Origin: Neoechinorhynchus agilis
Taxonomy: Eukaryota; Acanthocephala
Direction of reading: 5' to 3'
DNA length: 64,000 nt
Assembly (NCBI GenBank): GCA_051530055.1
Contig: CM121343.1
Coordinates: 6,014,001 to 6,078,000 of the forward strand
Below, in pieces: positions 12,040 through 23,131 of this stretch. Below the pieces are notes generated by a model. That model was not told the DNA's origin. It made no database searches and worked only from the letters and a program-made list of their open reading frames with translations. Numbering within the stretch: position 1 is the stretch's first letter; each line of letters begins with the position of its first letter. The position numbers and the translations under genes are program-made.

Positions 12040-12600
12040 ATTTGATTGTGCGTTGGCGAATCCTGTCCCCGGTGTTGTCGATACTCATTTATTTGAGAAA
12101 TATTTCACAAGGTTTTCCTTGCCTCTTCAGTCCATTGTTATAGTAGTAACAAATAATAAAGTTATGTTCCAGATTTATTATCGAGCGGAAAATGGGTGTT
12201 TTATTTATTTCTTGCTTCAAATTTTCGACGCCTTGCGTCTTCGTCAGGAAGCTTTTCTTCGGTTATCTGAAAAGGAATCAGAGGAGGGCAACGCTGCCCG
12301 TCAGCTCATCCCTCTTATTGAGAGCTGACGGACAGCGTTGCCCTCCTCTGATTCCTTTTCAGATAACCGAAGAAAAGCTTCCTGACGAAGACGCAAGGCG
12401 TCGAAGATTTGAAGCAAGAAATAAATAAAACACCCATTTTCCGTTCGATAATAAATCTGGAATAAAACATGAGGGTGTTGGGAAAAGAGGCTTTCCATAA
12501 TTTTTAAAGTTATGTAGCTTTTTCGCAATGGAAGTTCGTTAGCAATAAATGAGTAACGAAAACACCGGGGACAGGATTCGCCAAAGCACAAACAATTTTT
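12040..12600. repeat. Large nested palindromic element
   Basis: An inner foldback (12169-12460) has arms of about 135 bases, nearly perfect around a centre at 12310-12320. Outside it lies a second pair of inverted arms (GGCGAATCCTGTCCCCGGTG near 12053, its complement near 12570). Both inner arms contain a hammerhead-like core: on the minus strand CTGACGA (12241-12247), GACG pairing CGTC, then GAAA (12233-12236); on the plus strand CTGACGA (12382-12388) and GAAG. Stem III is not clear in either arm. No transposase is present. Confidence 0.8.
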
Positions 12601-12610
12601 AATCTTCTCT

Positions 12611-13258
12611 ATTACTACAATATGTACACACAAATTTCCATCATTTTCCGATTTGATATACAATCATCACCATCTCGATATTGAAATTATTACAAAAAAT
12701 ACGATTCGTGGAATTTACATCCATTAACACAAGTTCGTCCGATTTGAAACAGAGATTACAGTTGGCTTGCTCATGTAAAATACTACATAATTTATGGAAA
12801 ATAATTAACGCTTGTTTAAGATTGCTCTAATAAACGATTACAACTCCGCGAAGCATATAATAAAAAATTTGTTCCCTTTTATTTTTTTATAAAAGTAGTA
12901 TAATTACTCAATAAATTGTGAATGCCCGATTTTTTACTAGACGTAAAAATACCTATCAATAATGAAAAAATTAGTCAACATTAAAACATCAATCAATAGT
13001 CTCAGTACGGGTTAGGTTTTTCGAGCACCCAATATTGTACGAATTATTGCACCAGGAGCAAAATTAATGCACGATGAGCTGTATTAAAGATCAACCTACG
13101 AAACAAATCTGGAGTTTAATTTATGCATAGAAAATTTCATGGAAATGGGAAGCATTATGAATTTCCATTTTCATTAATTTTAGACTTTCTTACTAACGCT
13201 TTGTTGAAGATCTTTTTTAATTTTCACAATCAAAATAATTATTTCATTTCAGGCACCA
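12611..13258. other. 3' flank of the Spen-like gene, nothing clear
   Basis: AT-rich. No SPOC-domain exon is visible here for the upstream minus-strand gene. Confidence 0.4.
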
Positions 13259-16200
13259 TTATACTTGCCCGCAGTCCGGAAATTCTTTTATGAGTAGTTG
13301 CTTATTGATTTCCTGTCCATCGGTTAATAAATGTCCAAATCTGTGATTGAGATACTCGATCGGTGCAAAATCGACAACTATCGGATGTTCATCTATCTTT
13401 GTCGTCTTTAATCTAGCAATACATTGAGACGCTTCGTCGAAATCTGTAAGGAAAATCAATGCCGTTCGTGTTGTATTATCCAAGAAAACATTGTCAACCC
13501 GAGTGGCAGCCAAGTTCGCAATTTTTTCGTCAGTTACTGTCCTTGGTATCGATCCAAGCCAAAGTACTTTTGAAGGATAACTACGACCGTGACCGTATTT
13601 AACCATTCGCAGTTGATCATTCCCGACAATAGAGGCAATAGTAACAGAATCAAGTTGAAGAATACGTGCTACACTTCGAGCCTCCGAAAAATATACAAAT
13701 GCATATTTTTGCGGATATTAGCATTTGAGATGTCTACAAACCACTCTCAATTATATCTATCGAAAAACTAAGGTTTCGTGTTATACTTTACTTAAAGTGA
13801 TAACAAAATAAGTAAAAAAATTGCGCGTTGAGTATTTATATTCTCTTCGCAGATTAAGGACAGCTAATCTTTCAAGCATTTTGGAAGTCACTTTATTATC
13901 CGTACCGACATTAATAAGGGCTAATGCACAACCTCAAAAATCAAAAACATTCCAATCTTATCAACCTACTGCCTAAGCGCAAAAGGTTGTACATACACCA
14001 GAAAACCTTTTTTGCTTGATTTAGTTAAAAAACGTTTCCATTTAAACACGTATTTATGTGGATAAATGATAAAACCCATCTTGAGGAAATGTGCAACTAC
14101 AATTAGAATTCTAAGAAATTACGCACCAAATCCATTTCCATTTATTAATTATGCAGTATAAAGTATAAATTAAGCACATTGAAAGTCAATATCAAATAAA
14201 TCATTGAATATTGAATGGTTACAGTGAACATAATCTCCCGGTTAAAGATTCATTTATTATTATGAAATCGTTCGAAAGAGGAAACTTCATCTCATTATTG
14301 TTTGCAAGTGTTTACGACTTTAAGATCGTGTTTTCCTCTCTCAAAATACTTCAAAAATAATAAAGGAATCTTTAATGAGGATTATGTTCACCACCATTTA
14401 ATATTTACCATCCTGAAGGATATTCTTGATATGATTAAATAATAGAATGCGTGACATTCGATTCCTTTGTTATTATGAAATCTTTCGAAAGCGGAAACTG
14501 CATCTCATTATTGTTTGCAAGTGTTTACGACTTTAAGATCGTGTTTTCCTCTCTCAAAATACTTCAAAAATAATAAAGGAATCTTTAATGGGGATTATGT
14601 TCACCACCATTTAATATTTACCATCCTGAAGGATCTTCTTGATATGATTAAATAATAGAATGTGTGACATTCGATTCCTTTAGTATTATGAAATCTTTCG
14701 AAAGAGGAAACTTCATCTCATTATTGTTTGCAAGTGTTTACGACTTTAAGATCGTGTTTTCCTCTCTCAAAATACTTCAAAAATAATAAAGGAATCTATA
14801 ATGAGGATTATGTTCACCACCATTTAATATTTACCATCCTGAAGGATCTTCTTGATATGATTAAATAATAGAATGTGTGACATTCGATTCCTTTAGTATT
14901 ATGAAATCTTTCGAAAGAGGAAACTTCATCTCATTATTGTTTGCAAGTGTTTACGACTTTAAGATCGTGTTTTCCTCTCTCAAAATACTTCAAAAATAAT
15001 AAAGGAATCTTAATGAGGATTATGTTCACCACCATTTAATATTTACCATCCTGAAGGATCTTCTTGATATGATTAAATAATAGAATGTGTGACATTCGAT
15101 TCCTTTAGTATTATGAAATCTTTCGAAAGAGGAAACTTCATCTCATTATTGTTTGCAAGTGTTTACGACTTTAAGATCGTGTTTTCCTCTTTCAAAATAC
15201 TTCAAAAATAATAAAGGAATCTATAATGAGGATTATGTTCACCACCATTTAATATTTACCATCCTGAAGGATCTTCTTGATATGATTAAATAATAGAATG
15301 TGTGACATTCGATTCCTTTAGTATTATGAAATCTTTCGAAAGAGGAAACTTCATCTCATTATTGTTTGCAAGTGTTTACGACTTTAAGATCGTGTTTTCC
15401 TCTCTCAAAATACTTCAAAAATAATAAAGGAATCTTTAATGGGGATTATGTTCACCACCATTTAATATTTACCATCCTGAAGGATCTTCTTGATATGATT
15501 AAATAATAGAATGTGTGACATTCGATTCCTTTAGTATTATGAAATCTTTCGAAAGAGGAAACTTCATCTCATTATTGTTTGCAAGTGTTTACGACTTTAA
15601 GATCGTGTTTTCCTCTTTCAAAATACTTCAAAAATAATAAAGGAATTTATAATGAGGATTATGTTCACTGCCACCATTCAATATTTACCATCCTGAAGGA
15701 TCTTCTTGATATGATTAAATAATAGAATGTGTGACATTCGAAATAAGGAATTGCCATGAAATCTTAAATTTTCCAAAACCCGCAAAATATAATCTAGAAA
15801 TCATGGTTATGCTTTTTGGAAAAGTTTCATGGAGTTTTTCTCGGAGAATTCAATTGAAGGAAACGTGGGTATTAAAATATTAAAAGTTAAGTTCCTTTAG
15901 ATCACACTAATAACCGCTCCTTAAGATACAGCTAACCCTGTCTGCGCCTTTGCATCCACAAGCCAGATATCGCCAAATGCCAAATATGCCTTCCGAATAT
16001 CATCCTGGGTTAAAGCTGCAGGTATATTTCCAACAAACAAGGTTCTTGTAGCCTTTTCTGCATAAAGTGAAGGTGGATCAAAGAATTCCAAATTGTTCAT
16101 GTCTTTCACTATATTAAATTCAGATTATTTTAAAACATGAATTTTATACTTACACACAGGTAAAGTTTTGTCCACTCTTTTCCGTAAAAGTTCAACCTTC

Positions 16201-16954
16201 TCAAATGGCTTATTTCGTCCTACCATGGGAATGGTCGAGAACCCCTTCAGTGCGTCAATTGCCTCAACTTCATTTTTAAAGATAATTGAAGAAATTGACG
16301 GTGAACTGTGGATACAAATAACAGAACCGTAGCGAGAAGCTTCAAAATAAAGCATCTCCCGCAAACGGAGTTCTAAATACAGTCAACGGGATGAATATTT
16401 ATCTACAACTTACTGTTTGGCTCTCCTATACTATCCGATATATTAATTTGTGGAATGTAGGTTTTGGATTTCCTATACAAACAAGTATGAAAAAGAAGTT
16501 ATAAGATTATTTCCTACAATATTTGTAATCGAGCATCCATGGTTTCACCTTGACATGAGATTGAGTCATCCGGTTGATCAGATGTCCCATCAAAAGAATA
16601 AAATGGTTCTTTTTTCTGTTTTATATTCCGTATAGGAACATCTTCCTTTAAGATAAAAGCTGGCACTTCTGATTTGTACTGCTTAAAATAAAAACTTAGA
16701 CGTCTATCGAATAAATACACTCGGCAATGTATAATAGCCTCAGCTTCTGGGACGTTCAAAAATGAAACGATCGCGTAACGTATTTTATCCTTCTGATGAA
16801 TTGTACTGCCACATACCCTGCCATACCTAAAAAGTGGACAAAAAAGTGAAACTGTACATTTGTCTTACTTTTTTAAACAATAAGTAAGACACTCCTCATC
16901 AACTTCGGGAGCCAAATTCCCCACGTACAGATATCGACTTTTTGTGCGGCTCAT
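13259..16954 (-). CDS. Spen/RBM15-like multi-RRM RNA-binding protein
   Basis: Exons read from the minus strand: 16954-16869, 16826-16518, 16472-16414, 16372-16154, 16108-15937, then about 13708-13259. Introns 1-4 are 42, 45, 41 and 45 nt, all GT-AG and frame-consistent. RRM1 starts SRYLYVGNLAPEVDEE; a second RRM spans residues around LREMLYFEASRYGSVI; a third starts RTLFVGNIPAALTQDDI and resumes in the last exon with KYAFVYFSEARSVARIL; a fourth starts KVLWLGSIPRTVTDE. RRM order and the VLWLGSIP signature fit Spen-family proteins, nuclear regulators of splicing, RNA methylation or transcription. No SPOC domain was found, so the protein is short or continues unseen. The last intron (about 2.2 kb) holds a tandem array, and its acceptor is not obvious: no AG lies just before the last exon's open frame. 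Confidence 0.72.
14209..15740. repeat. Seven-unit tandem array (about 213 bp) inside an intron
   Basis: Units begin at about 14245, 14458, 14671, 14884, 15096, 15309 and 15522 and differ by only a few bases. Each unit is a foldback: GATTCCTTTAGTATTATGAAA and TTTCGAAAGAGGAAA are mirrored by TCCTCTCTCAAAATACTTC and AATAATAAAGGAATC. The ends of the array (TATTGAATGGT-ACAGTGAACATAAT at 14209 and its complement ending at 15683) are the terminal inverted repeats of the single-copy element at 42854-43046, so the interior of one inserted element has been amplified. Confidence 0.9.
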
Positions 16955-17069
16955 AAATCTAGAATGTTTTAATTTCCAATTCGGTCAAGGATTTTACAAT
17001 TATTTTTACGATATCGCTCATTAAAAAACATGCGGATGTTGGTAGTCAAACTAACACAATCGATGTCGA

Positions 17070-17300
17070 CAATTAGTCCAGGGGCCTAGTGGTGCGCGTT
17101 CGGAATGCGCTATGTATGTCGTTGGTTCAAGTCCATTGGTCGCTGGATTCCACGGGAGTCAGGTTTTGAGATCGCCCATTGACCTCATAAAAGGGTTGGT
17201 CCTGTGTCCCTTCGGGTTCGACTGAGCGCTTCGGAAGTGCGTGAGTTAGCCAAGAGGCTCCAAAGGATAAGTAGCCGAGAGGCTTACAGAAAGATATGCA
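17070..17300 (+). mobile_element. Possible tRNA-derived SINE head
   Basis: CCTAGTGGTGCGCG at about 17087 resembles a pol III A box and GGTTCAAGTCC at about 17124 a B box, with tRNA-like spacing. The following sequence is GC-richer than its surroundings. No second copy was found in the window, so it could instead be a decayed tRNA pseudogene. Confidence 0.4.
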
Positions 17301-18361
17301 GTGATGCCATGAGTGTATGCGATTTAAGAATAAGTCTATTTCAAAAATTATTCATTATTTTCGGAATTCACCATAGATCTGACGAATCAAATAATGCATA
17401 CTGAAGTCGTTATAAAATTATTTCTTTTGCACGAAACAGCTGATCAAAAATATTCTTAAAGCACTCTTAATTTACAGATAATGTGAGATTAATTATATGC
17501 TCACGTTTCCGAGTTTTTATAGCATATATTTAGAAGCAAAATATTGATTCAAATATGATAATGGGCAAAATTAAAAGGTTTGTACTGAATTATTAAAATG
17601 GGCTGTTCAGTTCTTGAACGGTCCGTGAGTAAAATCCGGCCCACGAAGTAGCCTCATGTGCATTGAAAAGTCAAATTATGTTTGCAATATTAAAATAACA
17701 TTTCAAAGAAAAAAGCGGTAGCATAATGTTGTCACTGAGACCATTCAATATTTTCCAGAAAAGAAACATGAATTTTATTAAACCCCTTCTAATCTCTCGC
17801 TCTAATGGACCTTCTTATGTCCACCTAACGAGTCATTTTTCACTAATGGCTCCGGGATAGACGGGTCGAAATTTAAGTGGACATTAAAAGCCTTTCCCAT
17901 TATTCGTGTGATGTTGTGAACACATTACAGGCGTCTCAAGAAGGTCATTAATGTGTGGGTCAGGCAGCTTGCCATTGTCGCTCGATTTAGTCAATTCGCA
18001 GGAAAGAAGAGGAAGATTTAAAGAGTCGAAAATTTCGAGAAAGTGGACGAATTCGTGTTTTTTTGGAAACCATTGTGCTTCATCTATACGGTAGCTGTGT
18101 TTGAGGAACATTTTGGCCAGCGCCGATTGTTGTTTTGCTTTTAAATAAAATTTCCAAGTTAAAAAAATATTAAAAGACAAACAAAAGTTTGTGATGGAAG
18201 CAGAATATTGGCAAATTGCGTGAAAAGATTGGTAGATTCACCAAGCTGTTCAATAAGAGGAGAAAGCAGCCGTTTGAAAAGGTTTCCGGATGGCTCATAT
18301 ATTGACTAGTTAAGCCAAACCCTTCTTTGCACTCCAGCTATAGAAGTTGTTCATTTGTATA
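17301..18361. other. Non-coding stretch
   Basis: No supported gene. A 98-residue minus ORF at 17884-18180 shows no family features. Confidence 0.35.
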
Positions 18362-18479
18362 TGTGTTCTTTGGTGATGAAAAGAATAGATTTATTGTTCT
18401 CAATATTTCGTGCCCGACGAGACGGACGAAATATTGAGAACAAATTGTTCTCATCACCTAAGAACACATTGCAGCTATA
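18362..18479. repeat. Short foldback copy, family A
   Basis: Same terminal arms (GTGTTCTTTGGTGATGA; right end CTCATCACCTAAGAACAC) as 9873-10044 but with most of the interior lost. GACGGACGAAATATTGAG remains; the CTGAAGA box is absent, so the hammerhead-like core is incomplete. Confidence 0.7.
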
Positions 18480-21201
18480 GTAGAAGAACTCAAGAGTGTA
18501 ATTGAAGCCGTTGACGATCTTAAGACGAATCGATGACTTAGGACGCGATCTTCTGATCCATCTAAAGACCAAGGCAGACCAGTTTGAATTTTTTTAGTTG
18601 ATGATATGTTAGTGGTTAATCGTGATATAAAACCCAAGTTTGAAATTAGTGAATAACTAGCAATCATTGAAATAAGAAACAAGTAATAGCGAAGACTTGT
18701 TCAAAGAAGTATCATAAGTGATTGATGACTTTGAGCTCGACTGAAATTGTCGGACGCCACAGCAGCGGGTTAGTAGTTCATTTATGTGAACAAGAGGCGA
18801 GTACCAGCAGAATCCCTGCGGAAAGATGTTGAATTCAGACACTTTATTAGGTCCCATGCGCTAAACCATAGATAATCTCTGAAGGAAATTAAATCTGAAC
18901 AGAACTTTGGTCTTTAATAATGACAGTGATTTTTAAGATCTTTCTCTTGTACTTTCTTTGTAAAATCACAAGTCCGTCTTGCCACGTTCTATTCAATATC
19001 CTTTAGCTCCTGAACCAACCGAGCGCATTGAATATTTAGATACTTATACTCGGCAACTGTTGTCCGTCGATCCTCATCTGATTTTAGCGCTAAAACTTTT
19101 GCTTTGAGTTCAACGATTATTTCGGAGGCACTATCCGTTATCTCGAACAAAGTCTAATATTCCATTCGGGACCAAAACTGAAAAGTGGCGGTTAAAGCAC
19201 TTGAACACTAACAAAGTGGTTTCTTTCGACACTTACTGATATTTCGTTCGGAAAATGTCTCAATATCCAAATCTTGGGGTAAAATTTCGCTATATGATTG
19301 CATTTTGAACGGACAAACTTTAATGAACCTGACGAAAGACCAACCTTACAAGCGCTCCTGTAAACAATATCCGCCAATTTTCATTTGAACCGACTTCCCC
19401 CCCCGACCTGATATTCCCACTCAAACGGACATCCTCGACCGGAAATTCTCACTCGAGCGGACATTCCCACCTGAACGGGCATACCAAAAAACGCAAGGTA
19501 GATGGGTCTAATTTCTTAAACACAAAAATCAGTGAAACGTGTTATTATTATGTTATTTAATGGTTAAATATTGGCAATCGATTGGGCAGAAACTTTAGTG
19601 CAATAATAAATATACCGTTAACAATTTAAAAGGTTAAAGATAAAATCCATGAGTACATAATTTAAAAGGTTTCAATGTCTAATTTCGGCAATTTCAATTC
19701 TTTAGAGCTAATGGTTATATTTCCGTTCTGATTTTCGTAGAATTTTCTCAAATTCCTGCGATTAAAGTAAATGAAGACGTTCTGATCACTTGATTATTGT
19801 ACTCTGAAACACTTTATCTGTAATTTTTTTACAACCGACGTCAACTAAATTTATTTCAAATTCACTAAAAGATGGAAAACTTGAGAAAATCGATTCGAGC
19901 GAATAGAACGTTTATTAATGTCAGAACATCCCTTACTCGGCTTTTACTTTAGGCACACATCCAATTGTCTAAGTGATTCAATGCCGAGTAAGGGATGTTC
20001 CAAAAACACTAATTAATATAACCGCCTAGCGAGTAGACATTAAGCGTTGCCGTTGTGCAAATCTCAATGTCGGTTAACAAACTTTTCACTCATAATTCAA
20101 ATTCGACTGAGTGATTTTGACCGTAAATTCTGTTTTGATTTTCGCGCATCAGTCATATAAACGTTGTTTCAGCACCATTTTTATCATTGATCTTTCTAGG
20201 GCAGTATTATTAATACATCGTCAAAGCTGCACATTTATATGACGCTAACCATTACTACGTCACAAAAATCGGTTACGTCATTAAAAATATATGCGACAAT
20301 TCTTTCGTGTCCTCGCGAGTTGTGCCATCGTTAATGCGTACTTGTATACCGGATCAAGGACCTCTTCTGCTATCAATGTCTCCTGATTGCCTAAGTGGCT
20401 AAAGACGGTTCGATTTCTGACGAAAGAGGTTAGCTTTGTTGATTTGGTTGGACTTACTAATGCATTCAACTTGCAGTTCCAAGTAAGTATTATTCAAAGT
20501 TATACTTTTTATGGATAGTTGAGCATTTCGATCGGACTTTATAAGAATTTATTCGCTGGGTTCAGAAGTGTCAACAAAAATTATTTTCCCAATGGCAAAA
20601 TGTTACACACTCGAACTTTATTATTGAAATCTTCATTGGGAATTTTCAAGGACTCAGTCTAAAGAAACAATTGGATAGAAGGAAAAATTATTTTCTTGTC
20701 AATTACTGAGCAGTATTCGATGAAATCAGATTTTTATGATATTCTAACGTCAACCCAAACTGGCGTTAACGAAATCTCAAAATTGGTCTTCTTTTTCTTA
20801 GCCTTTTTCCCCTTTAGAGGCAGAGTCGGCTGTTGAGGACTTGCTTCCAATTGTCGTACACAACAAATGTTCGTGACGAAAGCAGCACACGTAAACAACG
20901 CCTAACATTGAACTCTTCTGTATTTCGTCAGCGTCTGCATTTCGTTTCCAATGTCATTATTGAACGCGTTTTATTGAAACGACCATAGACGTTTTGTAGG
21001 TTCTTTGAAAGATGATGTAAATTCTTCAGTGGATGGGGAGAGCGGGAACTTGTGTAGTAGGTTTTTGGGTCTTTCCTGATTGGGTCTTATGGAAAAAGGA
21101 GTGGAGGTAGATTTAACGAGCTTTCAGAGTGAATATTGGACGTAAAGATTCAGTGGAAATCGGATGTCCGTTTTTCTGAAGAAGGCTCACTTTAGCAGCT
21201 T
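18480..21201. other. Non-coding stretch with one stem-loop
   Basis: No supported gene; small ORFs lack coding signals. One inverted repeat at about 19911-20018 is listed separately. Confidence 0.35.
19911..20018. repeat. Foldback stem-loop
   Basis: Arms GAACATCCCTTACTCGGC and GCCGAGTAAGGGATGTTC are exact complements about 40 bases apart, extended imperfectly by TTATTAATG and AATTAATA. It is another short foldback with no coding capacity. Confidence 0.7.
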
Positions 21202-22320
21202 TTAGGCATGAGGGTTAAGTACCATATAAAAAGAGTTCGGGATCATGCAGCGAAGAGACCAGTTTGGGATTGAAAGGACGAATTTCTTGAGATACTGTAG
21301 TACTTCATTTGACGAAACCAAGCGAAGTATCGGATAGTTGACTGAAGTGGGAGTGATAGTTCGTGCCGAGTCCGAGGTGGAGCAGTAATTGTAATTTGAG
21401 CCAGGGCAGATATTCTGATTTATGGAGTTTAGGACCTGTTTTAATTCAGTGGAGGTCAAATTTGGGAAGGGATCCGGGTGGCGTAGACCAAGTCCTTGAC
21501 GGCTCGCTAAAATGTACAAGTATTTTTTAGTTAGAGCTATTTGTAAACGGGTAAAGTCAAGAGATTTATTTCGCTATGCCCTAGATGCCTGTTTTTGAAG
21601 AAGTAGCGAATTATAATAATTGATTTATTTGATAATTTTCGGCTTTCTCGTAGACCTTCAGTCTATCTAAAATGCACCCGAGAAGCACTCAATTTCGTTT
21701 ATCCGATGGGATTCGCAGATTGAGTGTGTAATCCGCTTTGTTGCCCACAAACGTATCCGTTTTTTGTGTCATTATGGCCTCCATCGTCCACTCCGCGCAC
21801 TAATCTGAGTACCATCAAAATTAACATTGTATCTACTGCTCATAATACGGAGCACTATTGCCGAACTCAGTCTTCTTTAAAGCTGCTCTTCGGTGATCGG
21901 CAATCCTTTAGATTGTTCGTTTGTCCCACATATGAGATAGATTGCAGTTGCAGCATGGGATCTTGTAGACACAACAAGAAATATCATCCTCATTCTTCGA
22001 CCGAAGTACACTAGTTGGAGAGTCCTGCCCTTGCTGTGGTTATCAGTCTTTTTGATCACAGTTTCCATTTTTGAGTTCCATAGACCACTGATGAATGGTG
22101 CCTTAATGAAGTGATTCTTTTCTTGCTGGTAGCCTTTCTTACATTTGTCAATGTATCTCTTTGGATATCCACTCCATTTTAAACTTCTACTATAGATGCA
22201 ATTCAGCTCATCTTTGAGGCTCATTCCAACGAAACACGATCTAAATGCCCTGATGAACACCGACCTGACCCTTGTCAATTTGTATTTAACCGGTTGAGAT
22301 GCGATCCACCTCACCACCAT
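21202..22320 (-). mobile_element. Degraded Penelope-like element fragment (post-RT and GIY-YIG part)
   Basis: The minus strand at 22320-21877 encodes SVFIRAFRSCFVGMSLKDEL and LKWSGYPKRYIDKC, the post-RT (thumb) pattern of Penelope-like elements with its GYP motif. Further on, SYVGQTNNLKD resembles the YVGQT-x-N-L-K strand of a GIY-YIG nuclease. About 21609-21680 also carries a piece of the hammerhead-like foldback family B. Broken; the remaining identification is tentative. Confidence 0.5.
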
Positions 22321-22440
22321 ATGCGGAACCCCCTATAGACCGATGTCTTTAATCCCTTGTTTTATTTTCGCCTAAAGCATACGTCAAAGAATGGCAAACT
22401 ATCATTTTTTCTTCAATTTTTTTTAAAATAACTATTATTC

Positions 22441-22902
22441 TCAATCGTACTTCACCGTCCCCAAGACGCTCGCTGCGTTTCCTCGCTGGATAGCCAAGGA
22501 TATTTTCTGCACTAGGAACGAACGAGCCCTCCTGTCATTGGTCGAGTTGATCAGTCGATGCCCCAGTTCGAAAACAAAACTCCTCGCCGCGCGTCCGAAA
22601 GCTCCTAAGGTTTCCACTGCGAAGGGGACAAAATGATGAGAATTCCTAAAATCAGCGTATTTTGCAACCTTACGAAGCTCAGCTGCTGATGCGGCTCCCC
22701 CAGCCCCGGAGGATGCATATCGCAGATTGCTGGCTGCAAGGGAGTCGACGCATGTTGCGTCCCATAGGAGACATCTCCCCCTGCTCCAAGGAAAAACGGT
22801 AACTCCATCCGGCCTACGGGCCCATTTTATGTTCTGGTGACAGCTATTCAATTCTTTTTCGAGCTGTTCGGAAGCTGATCTGATTTCTGGCTTCTTGTCC
22901 AT
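22441..22902 (-). mobile_element. C-terminal domain of a LINE-type retroelement
   Basis: A 153-residue open frame: ARRPDGVTVFPWSRGRCLLW followed by DATC, then FVPFAVETLGAFG, FELGHRLINSTNDRRA and LAIQRGNAASVLGTVKYD. The spacing RPDG ... PW-x-x-GR-x-L-x-WDATC looks like a PD-(D/E)XK-type nuclease core (inference). This is the best copy of the tail repeated at 241, 590, 6898, 8525 and 34975. The RT part is missing. Confidence 0.65.
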
Positions 22903-23131
22903 TACTGCAAGTTGAAAATCTTCGGGATACTCCTAGTGTTATGGAAGCGCTCGCGGTATTTTTCGACGAAACTAATGATGATATTGTAAAATTATTGCTC
23001 TTTACCTTGGGAAAATCTGTTTTATATATTGCCGACATCTATCAGAAGCAAAATTTTGTTACTTTAAAAATGTAATTGCACACTTGTCAGGATTTCGCAA
23101 AAAATCTTACAGTTAAAAATCAGTTTTTTTA

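Noticed and set aside
14209-15740. The 213-bp array as a hammerhead retrozyme
   Set aside because: CTGAAGGATC is present in each unit but no stem II plus GAAA follows on either strand.
14209-15740. CRISPR array
   Set aside because: Units are contiguous with no variable spacers and the genome is animal.
22320-22320. Host gene on the minus strand at 21877-22320
   Set aside because: The peptide matches the post-RT pattern of Penelope-like elements, so it is transposon debris.
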